DNA of 7,359 nucleotides from JBBQBM01 sp964554485 (lineage in GTDB: Bacteria > Patescibacteriota > Saccharimonadia > Saccharimonadales > JAGQMS01). The notes beneath the pieces are model-generated. The model worked only from the letters and a program-made list of their open reading frames with translations. It was not told the origin of the DNA and searched no databases. Position 1 is the first letter of the stretch; each line of letters starts with the position of its first letter. Shown here piece by piece: positions 1 through 3,984 of the stretch. Where the stretch lies: the NCBI GenBank assembly GCA_964554485.1, contig CAZKOX010000021.1, positions 1 through 7,359 of the forward strand, in the 5' to 3' direction. Made by a program: the position numbers and the translations under genes.

Positions 1-107
1 TACGTTTCTCTAGTGAGACCTCTGAAAGACGATCAGGTTGATAGGTACGAGGTGTACGACTAGCAATAGTTTTAGCCGAAGTATACTAATAGGTCCATTG
101 ACTTTTT
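1..107 (+). rRNA. rrl: 23S ribosomal RNA, 3' end (partial)
   Basis: The first ~107 bases match the conserved 3' end of bacterial 23S rRNA. The block GATCAGGTTGATAGG (31-45) and the closing ACTAATAGGTC (86-96) are the usual domain VI signatures just before the 3' terminus. The gene enters from the left edge, so only its tail is visible. The exact mature end is uncertain by several bases because the 5' partner strand is outside the window. The order 23S, spacer, 5S, terminator is the standard end of a bacterial rRNA operon. Confidence 0.95.
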
Positions 108-112
108 ATGCA

Positions 113-150
113 TCTCTTACCGTTCACCTCGTTTGGTGAGTGGTGAGAGA
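113..150 (+). other. long hairpin in 23S-5S spacer
   Basis: A nearly perfect stem forms between 113-128 and 135-150 (16 pairs with a few G-U) around a six-base loop, TCGTTT. It begins a few bases after the 23S 3' end. Long stems here usually serve as rRNA precursor processing sites (RNase III type), or belong to the stem joining the 23S ends. No U-tract follows, so a terminator is unlikely. The structure is read directly; the processing role is inferred. Confidence 0.6.
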
Positions 151-194
151 AGTTGGCAGATGGAGATGTTGTGGCCTTAGGTCATTTATCCCGT

Positions 195-223
195 TTGTCA
201 TGTTTTACTTATCGTGCTATTTA
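195..223 (+). promoter_or_regulatory. possible internal promoter ahead of 5S rRNA
   Basis: TTGTCA (195-200) and TATTTA (218-223) are 17 bp apart, with TG one base before the -10 (215-216, extended -10). Initiation would fall near 230, about 50 bases before the 5S. The -10 lacks the conserved final T, so this is a weak match that may be chance in AT-rich DNA. If real, 5S could be made independently of the upstream 16S-23S transcript. Confidence 0.25.
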
Positions 224-280
224 TGAGCACCAATACGCGCGCCTGCTAGTTCCATCTTTTAAGATAGACCGGGCTCGCAT

Positions 281-396
281 ATTGGTGCCCATGGCGCAAG
301 GGAAACACCTGTTCCCATTCCGAACACAGCAGTTAAGCCTTGCAGCGGTTACAATACTTCCACTTTCAGTGGCGGGAAAATAGCACGGTGCCAAAC
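281..396 (+). rRNA. rrf: 5S ribosomal RNA
   Basis: This is a complete 5S rRNA of about 115 nt. The terminal helix pairs TTGGTGCC (282-289) with GGTGCCAA (387-394). The conserved core CCCATTCCGAACACAG lies at 315-330, and the GGCGGGAAAATAGCACGG segment before the 3' strand is typical of helices IV-V. It follows 23S after a ~173-nt spacer without a tRNA and is followed at once by a strong terminator, so it is the last gene of the rRNA operon. The exact ends are uncertain by one or two bases. Confidence 0.96.
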
Positions 397-403
397 TATA
401 GTT

Positions 404-432
404 AAAGACCCCGAAAGGGGTCTTTTTCTTTT
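404..432 (+). terminator. intrinsic terminator of the rRNA operon
   Basis: A perfect 9-bp stem pairs 404-412 (AAAGACCCC) with 417-425 (GGGGTCTTT), closed by a GAAA tetraloop, and runs into a T-rich tract (421-432). It lies 8 bases after the 5S 3' end. Confidence 0.93.
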
Positions 433-435
433 ATA

Positions 436-720
436 TTTCTTTGTAAAGAAACAAACACTCTGTACTTTTGGGTGTCAAAAGTACCAAAACCACCGGGGCG
501 GGCAATCTGTTCGCTATGCGCTGTTGTCAAACTAACAATGCGAAACAAAACTTGCCTGTTTTTATTAAATTTCTTTGAAAAACAGGCTTCGAACAGTTGT
601 TTCTTTCGATTGTGATTTTGACGAACATCGACCATCGGAACAGATTGCTTTATGCCCCGGACCCCAGAAATAAATTGTTTATGCTTGCATTAAGATGTTA
701 TACGACTAATAATTCTACCT
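436..720 (+). repeat. gene-free region with clustered inverted repeats
   Basis: No credible gene is present over these ~285 bases. Three perfect inverted repeats are visible: TTTCTTT/AAAGAAA (436-442 with 445-451), GTACTTTTG/CAAAAGTAC (462-470 with 476-484) and GCCTGTTTTT/AAAAACAGGC (554-563 with 578-587). A seven-base pair of arms, CTGTTCG/CGAACAG (507-513 with 590-596), could enclose the third. Similar hairpin-rich stretches follow rRNA operons in other bacteria (general recollection, not checked here). A 77-codon minus-strand frame crosses them but looks spurious. The last ~50 bases probably hold the promoter of the next gene. Confidence 0.6.
675..704 (+). promoter_or_regulatory. candidate promoter of the 721 membrane protein gene
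   Basis: TTGTTT (675-680) pairs with an extended -10 (TG at 696-697, TATACG at 699-704) at 18-bp spacing, predicting a start near 711 and a leader of about 10 nt. A second reading, TTGCAT (685-690) with TAATAA (707-712), would start at about 719 and give a leaderless mRNA. Neither is a strong match. There is no Shine-Dalgarno sequence before the ATG, so a very short or absent leader is plausible. Confidence 0.35.
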
Positions 721-1161
721 ATGGAAGATCAGATCATCAAATATATGAACGAGGCCTCTACTCATAATAATGATTATGAAAAAACAATATCCTTACAGCT
801 TATATCTATAGCTACCTTCATTATCACCCTGATAGGTGCTTTTATTTCACTTGACGACTCCGATACGCTGAATAGCGGCATTAAGACGGCTGTAGTCATT
901 GACTTGTTTATACTATTTGGATCAATTATATTCGGAGTTATCCATCTCCTTATCGTAAGGAATATGTTTACGGATCAGTATAAAAGCTTAAGCAAAGCAC
1001 TGAAGCTATTTAGAAAGAATCCAACACTCGATGGTGAATCTTTAGAAATACTTACGCCAAACACCAGCACAACAATGACTTTTTTGTATCTGCAGACTAC
1101 ATGCCTAACCCTAGCTCTTGCGGTTTTTATAGGCCTTATAGTTTATATCTTGTTCATATAA
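721..1161 (+). CDS. small three-helix membrane protein, function unknown
   Basis: This 146-residue protein is not recognised as a named family. Three hydrophobic segments at about residues 24-44, 56-79 and 122-146 predict a cytoplasmic-membrane protein. A polar, charged N-terminus precedes helix 1, and a soluble basic stretch (about 80-118, with KALKLFRK) lies between helices 2 and 3. There is no signal peptidase site and no enzyme motif. The first ATG was chosen because it opens the frame, but no ribosome binding site precedes it. Met9 (ATG at 745-747) is an alternative that also lacks one. The gene follows the rRNA operon and stands alone, with about 70 bases and a new promoter before the next gene. 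The layout resembles small SLATT/DUF-type membrane proteins with a cytoplasmic linker, but no assignment is made. Confidence 0.75.
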   Translation: MEDQIIKYMNEASTHNNDYEKTISLQLISIATFIITLIGAFISLDDSDTLNSGIKTAVVIDLFILFGSIIFGVIHLLIVRNMFTDQYKSLSKALKLFRKNPTLDGESLEILTPNTSTTMTFLYLQTTCLTLALAVFIGLIVYILFI

Positions 1162-1170
1162 AACATTAGT

Positions 1171-1188
1171 TAAATAAACTGAAGAAAT
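1171..1188 (+). repeat. 18-nt promoter-upstream element, copy 1
   Basis: TAAATAAACTGAAGAAAT here differs at one position from 2961-2978. Both copies lie directly upstream of a TTGnCA -35 box. It could be an UP-element-like A-tract or an operator; the function is inferred only from position and similarity. Confidence 0.5.
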
Positions 1189-1216
1189 TGTCACCTTACT
1201 AGTACGCGTGTAATAT
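1188..1216 (+). promoter_or_regulatory. sigma70-type promoter of the 63-residue protein gene
   Basis: TTGTCA (1188-1193) and TAATAT (1211-1216) are exactly 17 bp apart. Initiation is expected at about 1222-1224, giving a leader of only ~12 nt that consists mainly of a purine run. The 18-nt element shared with the KGG promoter ends on the first base of the -35. Confidence 0.7.
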
Positions 1217-1234
1217 GGGGAGGAAGGGGGAATT

Positions 1235-1426
1235 ATGGGAAAATTTAAAGCAAAACATATGAACAGCGGGCAACAGGGGTTCGTGCTATTCATGGCATGG
1301 ATAGGGGCGGTTATTTACTTCGTAGAACGCAATGAAGGCTTCTGGGGCTTCGTATTGGCACTACTCCAAGCCTGCGTCTGGCCAGCCTACGTTCTCCACG
1401 CTGTTCTAAAACTTCTTGGTGTTTAA
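1235..1426 (+). CDS. 63-residue conserved-type membrane protein, function unknown
   Basis: A short basic start (MGKFKAKHMNSGQQG) is followed by two hydrophobic segments at about residues 16-30 and 36-60, so a small integral membrane hairpin is likely. The pattern of an aromatic-rich first helix, an N-E-G-F-W turn near 33-37 and a second helix containing VWPAYVLH resembles small uncharacterised membrane proteins seen in Saccharibacteria and some actinobacteria; this is a recollection, not a search result. A purine-rich run, GGGGAGGAAGGGGG (1217-1230), precedes the ATG by four bases, supporting the start and the reality of the gene. Because the promoter predicts initiation near 1223, only its 3' half (AAGGGGG) may be in the mRNA. 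Met9 is a less likely alternative start. No function can be assigned. Confidence 0.85.
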   Translation: MGKFKAKHMNSGQQGFVLFMAWIGAVIYFVERNEGFWGFVLALLQACVWPAYVLHAVLKLLGV

Positions 1427-1455
1427 TTGACAAAGTACCGCAAAAGTCCTACAAT
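1427..1455 (+). promoter_or_regulatory. consensus promoter giving a leaderless lipoprotein mRNA
   Basis: A perfect TTGACA (1427-1432) and a near-perfect TACAAT (1450-1455) are separated by 17 bp. The -10 ends six bases before the ATG at 1462, so transcription should start at or within a base of the A of the start codon. It begins directly after the stop codon of the preceding gene. No Shine-Dalgarno sequence exists. Confidence 0.8.
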
Positions 1456-1461
1456 ATATAA

Positions 1462-1875
1462 ATGAAGAAAAAATTGGGGATGGGACTAGCCCTATCGGTA
1501 CTTCCTCTGGCTTCGTGCACATTCCCGGGTCCAGATTCTGATGACAGATACGAAGTTATTGCTATGGTAGACGAGGTTCATGAAGAATCCTTCCATATTA
1601 CTGATATTACAATAGTCGATGCCCACGGCTCTGCTCGCGAGCGTCTAGTAGACGGAGAAGATATACACGATAATTACCGGGATATTGCTTGCGTTGGTAG
1701 CGAAACGAGTAATGATTTTGATGAACTAAAAGAGTCGGGAAGATTGGTCGTAGGGAGCATTGTTAGGGTAGAGGCTACCATCGGTACGAGCAAAACCGGT
1801 TGTGTGGCGGGCTCTAAATATGGCTACTATCAGGATCGCTCAATTCTTGAAGAATTAGAAGTAATCGAACCCTAA
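1462..1875 (+). CDS. predicted lipoprotein, function unknown
   Basis: This is a 137-residue exported protein with a classic lipoprotein signal: a basic start (MKKK), a hydrophobic core (residues 5-15) and the lipobox LASC with the lipid-modified cysteine at residue 19. The mature ~119 residues are acidic and hydrophilic. Two further cysteines (77 and 114) could form a disulfide outside the cell. Alternating hydrophobic stretches (about 30-53 and 94-108) suggest a beta-rich domain, but no family is recognised. The start is fixed by the signal peptide and by the promoter, whose -10 lies six bases upstream, so the mRNA is probably leaderless. The stop codon overlaps by 3 bases the stop codon of the convergent minus-strand gene, with no terminator visible between them. 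It should be anchored at the outer face of the cytoplasmic membrane or in the envelope. Confidence 0.85.
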   Translation: MKKKLGMGLALSVLPLASCTFPGPDSDDRYEVIAMVDEVHEESFHITDITIVDAHGSARERLVDGEDIHDNYRDIACVGSETSNDFDELKESGRLVVGSIVRVEATIGTSKTGCVAGSKYGYYQDRSILEELEVIEP

Positions 1876-2285
1876 ACCAAAGGGTGGGCGACGCCTAGGG
1901 CAACTAGTAATTCGTCGACATTTTTCCGAAAATCATCACGCGCGGCGGCTATTTCCTGGCCTTTTTCGGTATCGGGTTCGGGCTGACGCCCTTCTACGTT
2001 TGCATCGAAGTCAAAAAATAACAGATCTGTGCCTTCCACGCGCTCTCGCATGATCCAAAGCTTGGAGTGGACGCTAAAACGAGATCCATACCTGAATTCG
2101 CCCAGTCGATTATCTAAAGCCAAACGTGCATAGTAGTAAGTCTCTAGCTCTTTTTCATCAGGTACATAGCTACCGCCAGTAGTCTCGTGATAGATCTTTA
2201 CGATCGCACGCCAAACATCATCTGTCAGATGGTCAGGCTCTAGGCCCATGCGCACAGAAGGATTCCTTAATAATTCATTATTCAT
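1872..2285 (-). CDS. soluble acidic protein, function unknown
   Basis: This 137-residue protein has no signal peptide or membrane segment and no recognised family. It appears mixed alpha/beta: a helical, charged N-terminal half (residues 20-62, containing DDVWRAIVKIYHETTGG and ELETYYYARLALDNRL), a strand-like middle (63-98, ending LLFFDFDANVEGR) and a charged C-terminal helix (about 106-131). The acidic FFDFDAN (90-96) stands out but matches no motif known to me. The ATG at 2285 opens the frame and lacks an evident Shine-Dalgarno; a TATGAT box lies 11 bases upstream on the minus strand without a good -35. The gene is divergent from the Nudix-like gene (99-bp shared upstream region) and convergent with the lipoprotein gene. 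Its long open frame between two genes and ordinary composition support it being real. Confidence 0.72.
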   Translation of the reverse strand: MNNELLRNPSVRMGLEPDHLTDDVWRAIVKIYHETTGGSYVPDEKELETYYYARLALDNRLGEFRYGSRFSVHSKLWIMRERVEGTDLLFFDFDANVEGRQPEPDTEKGQEIAAARDDFRKNVDELLVALGVAHPLV

Positions 2286-2348
2286 ACTGTTATTAAATCA
2301 TAAAATAACGCATCGCGCTATGTGTTTAAGAAGTAAAACGGTTATGAT

Positions 2349-2376
2349 TTGAGAACTGTTGAGGCGCATGTATGAT
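2349..2376 (+). promoter_or_regulatory. promoter giving a probable leaderless mRNA for the Nudix-like gene
   Basis: TTGAGA (2349-2354) and TATGAT (2371-2376) are 16 bp apart. The -10 ends eight bases before the ATG at 2385, so initiation is expected at about 2383-2385. The bases before the ATG (ATTTCCCA) carry no ribosome binding site. The same geometry is seen at the lipoprotein gene. Confidence 0.65.
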
Positions 2377-2384
2377 ATTTCCCA

Positions 2385-2963
2385 ATGAGCTATCACGAGA
2401 GGTTTCCGAAGAATGAGGTGCAGCAAGCTGAGCTTGAAGTATTATTAACAACATACGGGATAGATTTTTCCAGTTGGGGTACTGGTTATTCAAAAACACT
2501 TCAGCACTTATTAGACGAGATAAACAACGGTGAGTCGGAACTTATAGAAGAATCTGGGAGCCTAATAAGACGTATCCGGGCGCTAGATATTACCGTGACG
2601 CATACTACTTCAGATGGTCGGAGCTTGATTTTAGTGGAAGATAGGCAAGAATTTACAGACGGGAGAGTCCGTCATCGAGCAAAAGGTGGGGTAAGGGAGA
2701 AGCTTTCAAGAGATGAGTTTGCCGATTCTAGAAGTGTTGCCAGGGCTCTCAACGAAGAGCTTGGTGTAACTCTGGATCTTCCTAATGATCTAACACCGCG
2801 GGTTGAAGTTAAAGACCGCGACGCATCTAGCTACCCCGGCTTAACGGGTCGTTATATGATCTACTTCTTTGAGGTGAATCTTCCGGGCGACTGCTTTAAT
2901 CCGGACGGATATATTGAGCACCAACCAGATAGATCTACATACTTTGTCTGGCAACAAGCATAA
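2385..2963 (+). CDS. Nudix-like domain protein with degenerate Nudix box
   Basis: This is a 192-residue soluble protein. Residues 100-128 read like the core of a Nudix hydrolase: a GG pair (101-102), an acidic/basic stretch and then RALNEELGV (120-128), which fits the REUxEExGU signature except that its first Glu is Ala121. The upstream Glu (111) sits one residue out of register, and the glycine at the head of the box is missing. The flanking pattern also fits the fold: a strand and loop before it (RSLILVEDRQEF, 79-90) and strands after it (GRYMIYFFEVNLP, 155-167, and STYFVWQ, 184-190). The N-terminal ~65 residues are helical and unrelated. Known Nudix enzymes cleave nucleoside diphosphate-linked compounds using metal held by the box; here Glu124 and Glu125 remain, so weak, altered or absent catalysis is possible. 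The assignment comes from pattern only. The start is supported by the leaderless-type promoter. The stop TAA is also the first bases of the second 18-nt element. Confidence 0.7.
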   Translation: MSYHERFPKNEVQQAELEVLLTTYGIDFSSWGTGYSKTLQHLLDEINNGESELIEESGSLIRRIRALDITVTHTTSDGRSLILVEDRQEFTDGRVRHRAKGGVREKLSRDEFADSRSVARALNEELGVTLDLPNDLTPRVEVKDRDASSYPGLTGRYMIYFFEVNLPGDCFNPDGYIEHQPDRSTYFVWQQA

Positions 2964-2978
2964 ATAAACTTAAGAAAT
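2961..2978 (+). repeat. 18-nt promoter-upstream element, copy 2
   Basis: TAAATAAACTTAAGAAAT matches 1171-1188 at 17 of 18 positions. Its first three bases are the stop codon of the Nudix-like gene. Here the -35 box begins four bases after the element, whereas in copy 1 the two touch. Confidence 0.5.
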
Positions 2979-2982
2979 GTTA

Positions 2983-3011
2983 TTGACATAGGCGCTTTGA
3001 TATGCTAATGT
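2983..3011 (+). promoter_or_regulatory. promoter of the KGG protein gene
   Basis: A perfect TTGACA (2983-2988) lies 17 bp from TAATGT (3006-3011), which is preceded by TGC (3003-3005), an extended -10. Initiation is expected near 3018. The resulting leader is ~95 nt, much longer than those of the neighbouring genes. Confidence 0.7.
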
Positions 3012-3017
3012 ATATAT

Positions 3018-3077
3018 AGTTTCGAAAGAAACTGCATTTAGAGGGTTCTAGTCCGAAAGGACGAAGACTCTCTTTTT
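3018..3077 (+). promoter_or_regulatory. structured leader with terminator-like hairpin (candidate attenuator or small RNA)
   Basis: The first hairpin pairs 3018-3023 (AGTTTC) with 3028-3033 (GAAACT) around a GAAA tetraloop, right at the predicted transcript start. The second pairs 3041-3054 with 3059-3072 (12 of 14 positions, again a GAAA loop) and is followed by TTTTT (3073-3077), the form of an intrinsic terminator. It sits 35 bases before the KGG start codon. Either most transcripts stop here and a signal allows read-through, or the ~60-nt product is a small RNA of its own. Bases 3023-3032 could also pair with 3078-3087 (9 of 10), enclosing the terminator stem. Confidence 0.55.
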
Positions 3078-3098
3078 GTTTGTTTCGTATAAATTAAC

Positions 3099-3104
3099 GG
3101 AGGT
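3099..3104 (+). promoter_or_regulatory. Shine-Dalgarno of the KGG gene
   Basis: GGAGGT lies 8 bases before the ATG at 3113, an ideal site. It contrasts with the leaderless-type starts of neighbouring genes and confirms the chosen start. Confidence 0.9.
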
Positions 3105-3112
3105 ATTTTTAA

Positions 3113-3319
3113 ATGGCAGGAACTAAAAAAGGTGGCCTAAAGGCTGCTCAAACCAATAAAAACCGATATGGTACAGAGTTTTACGCTCGTATCGGTGCTG
3201 TAGGTGGCAAAAAAACTGGTATGAAGGGCTTTGCTCTTAACCGTGAGCGTGCTCGACTAGCTGGTCAAAAAGGTGGTCGTATTTCACGACGTGGTAAGTC
3301 TACAAAGACTGAAGCCTAA
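3113..3319 (+). CDS. KGG-repeat basic protein (stress-induced acidophilic repeat family)
   Basis: This 68-residue, strongly basic protein is built from glycine/lysine motifs: KKGG (5-8), AVGGKK (near 29-34) and AGQKGG (near 50-55), with an RRGKSTK tail. These match the KGG or 'stress-induced bacterial acidophilic repeat' family, annotated in other bacteria as general stress protein. The exact biochemical role of the family is not settled; the charge suggests RNA, DNA or ribosome binding in the cytoplasm. There is no signal or membrane segment. A strong Shine-Dalgarno supports the start. The gene is a single transcription unit with its own promoter, a structured leader and a terminator just downstream, so it is probably abundantly or conditionally expressed. 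Lysine codons are mostly AAA or AAG and arginine mostly CGT or CGA, as in a well-expressed native gene. Confidence 0.88.
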   Translation: MAGTKKGGLKAAQTNKNRYGTEFYARIGAVGGKKTGMKGFALNRERARLAGQKGGRISRRGKSTKTEA

Positions 3320-3344
3320 ACCTAAGATTCAGATCACAAACAAG

Positions 3345-3373
3345 AAAGAGACTGGCAGAGCCAGTCCTTTTTT
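3345..3373 (+). terminator. intrinsic terminator after the KGG gene (possibly bidirectional)
   Basis: A perfect 7-bp stem GACTGGC/GCCAGTC (3350-3356 with 3360-3366) with an AGA loop is followed by CTTTTTT (3367-3373). AAAG (3345-3348) can extend the stem past a bulged A. On the minus strand the same stem is followed by a TCTTTCTTG tract, so it may also end the ROK-peptidase transcript. Confidence 0.9.
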
Positions 3374-3403
3374 GTTTGTTTTTGGCGCATAGCACATTTT
3401 TTA

Positions 3404-3455
3404 CCCGCAAATCCTCTCTCGTCGTACTAAGGTGTACACCTCGTTGCGGATTGCG
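3404..3455. repeat. intergenic inverted repeat with central palindrome
   Basis: The perfect 10-bp palindrome GGTGTACACC (3431-3440) lies between arms CGCAAATCC (3406-3414) and GGATTGCG (3448-3455), which pair apart from one bulged A. The region lies between two convergent genes and codes for nothing visible. It could be a protein-binding site or a short repetitive element; too little is visible to choose. Confidence 0.45.
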
Positions 3456-3513
3456 ACCAAGAAAATGCACTCTGCACTCAAATCTGAACCTTAGAGAACA
3501 GTATTACTATTAT

Positions 3514-3984
3514 CTAGGCGAGTATTTTTCGTTTGACGGTGCAGAGGCGTGAGACGGGGACTTTCCAGTCGATTAGACAGTGCGGACAAGAGTATTCGTG
3601 GTTATTCACCTGAAAGCCACTGAGGGTGCACCTCGGGCAGAGCGAACGCTTATATAACCAGTCTCGATAGCTATCCAAACAGTCTTCGATGTATTCATAA
3701 TTAATTTTAAGATCAAACCTATCTTTGGCGATTTCGCAGGCTTTATTCCAAGCTTCGCGCTCCATTTTTATTAAATCGACATCATGCAAAAAGGAATCAT
3801 GCGTTAGTTTGGCGTGAGCTATTTCATGGATTAGGCCATAAACTGTATCGTCGGTATCGCTTCTAGGGATAGTGATGGTATCTGTTTGGGGGTTCCAAGA
3901 CAGAGCCTTACCTTCCATGAATCTTAGTTCTGGAAACTCAGAAGTAATATCCTTAACACTAAGTTGTTTGTTTAGCGTAGACAT
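3514..3984 (-). CDS. putative zinc metallopeptidase with HExxH motif and C-terminal zinc ribbon
   Basis: This is a 156-residue soluble protein. HEIAH (residues 53-57) is the HExxH zinc site of gluzincin-type peptidases: His53 and His57 would bind zinc and Glu54 would act as general base. Glu77 in EREAW is the likely third ligand, as in ImmA/IrrE-like proteins. CPRC (116-119) and CPHC (133-136) form a C-terminal zinc ribbon, which recalls SprT-like proteins, although the His ligand typical of SprT is not seen. The frame is open 21 codons further upstream (ATG at 4047), but ATG at 3984 is preferred because GAGG lies 5 bases before it and because the longer version would overlap the ROK gene by 89 bases. 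With the chosen start the overlap is 26 bases, which suggests translational coupling. The target of cleavage is unknown, and peptidase activity is inferred. Confidence 0.82.
   Translation of the reverse strand: MSTLNKQLSVKDITSEFPELRFMEGKALSWNPQTDTITIPRSDTDDTVYGLIHEIAHAKLTHDSFLHDVDLIKMEREAWNKACEIAKDRFDLKINYEYIEDCLDSYRDWLYKRSLCPRCTLSGFQVNNHEYSCPHCLIDWKVPVSRLCTVKRKILA

Noticed and set aside
108..280. tRNA in the 23S-5S spacer
   Set aside because: No cloverleaf with a TTC-arm consensus and acceptor stem could be built; the obvious structure is a simple long hairpin.
153..383. 76-codon plus-strand open frame over the rRNA spacer and 5S
   Set aside because: It lies inside the rRNA operon and runs through the 5S gene, which is certain from its conserved core and terminal helix.
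402..635. 77-codon minus-strand open frame downstream of 5S
   Set aside because: It covers the rRNA terminator and the inverted-repeat cluster, has no ribosome binding site or recognisable domain, and resembles spurious proteins often annotated next to rRNA operons.
1111..1293. 60-codon minus-strand open frame
   Set aside because: It overlaps the end of one membrane protein gene, a good promoter and the start of the next gene; those explain the region.
721..3319. CRISPR array, transposase or toxin-antitoxin pair in the accessory block
   Set aside because: There are no regularly spaced direct repeats, no transposase motifs or terminal inverted repeats bounding genes, and no adjacent co-oriented pair with toxin or antitoxin features.
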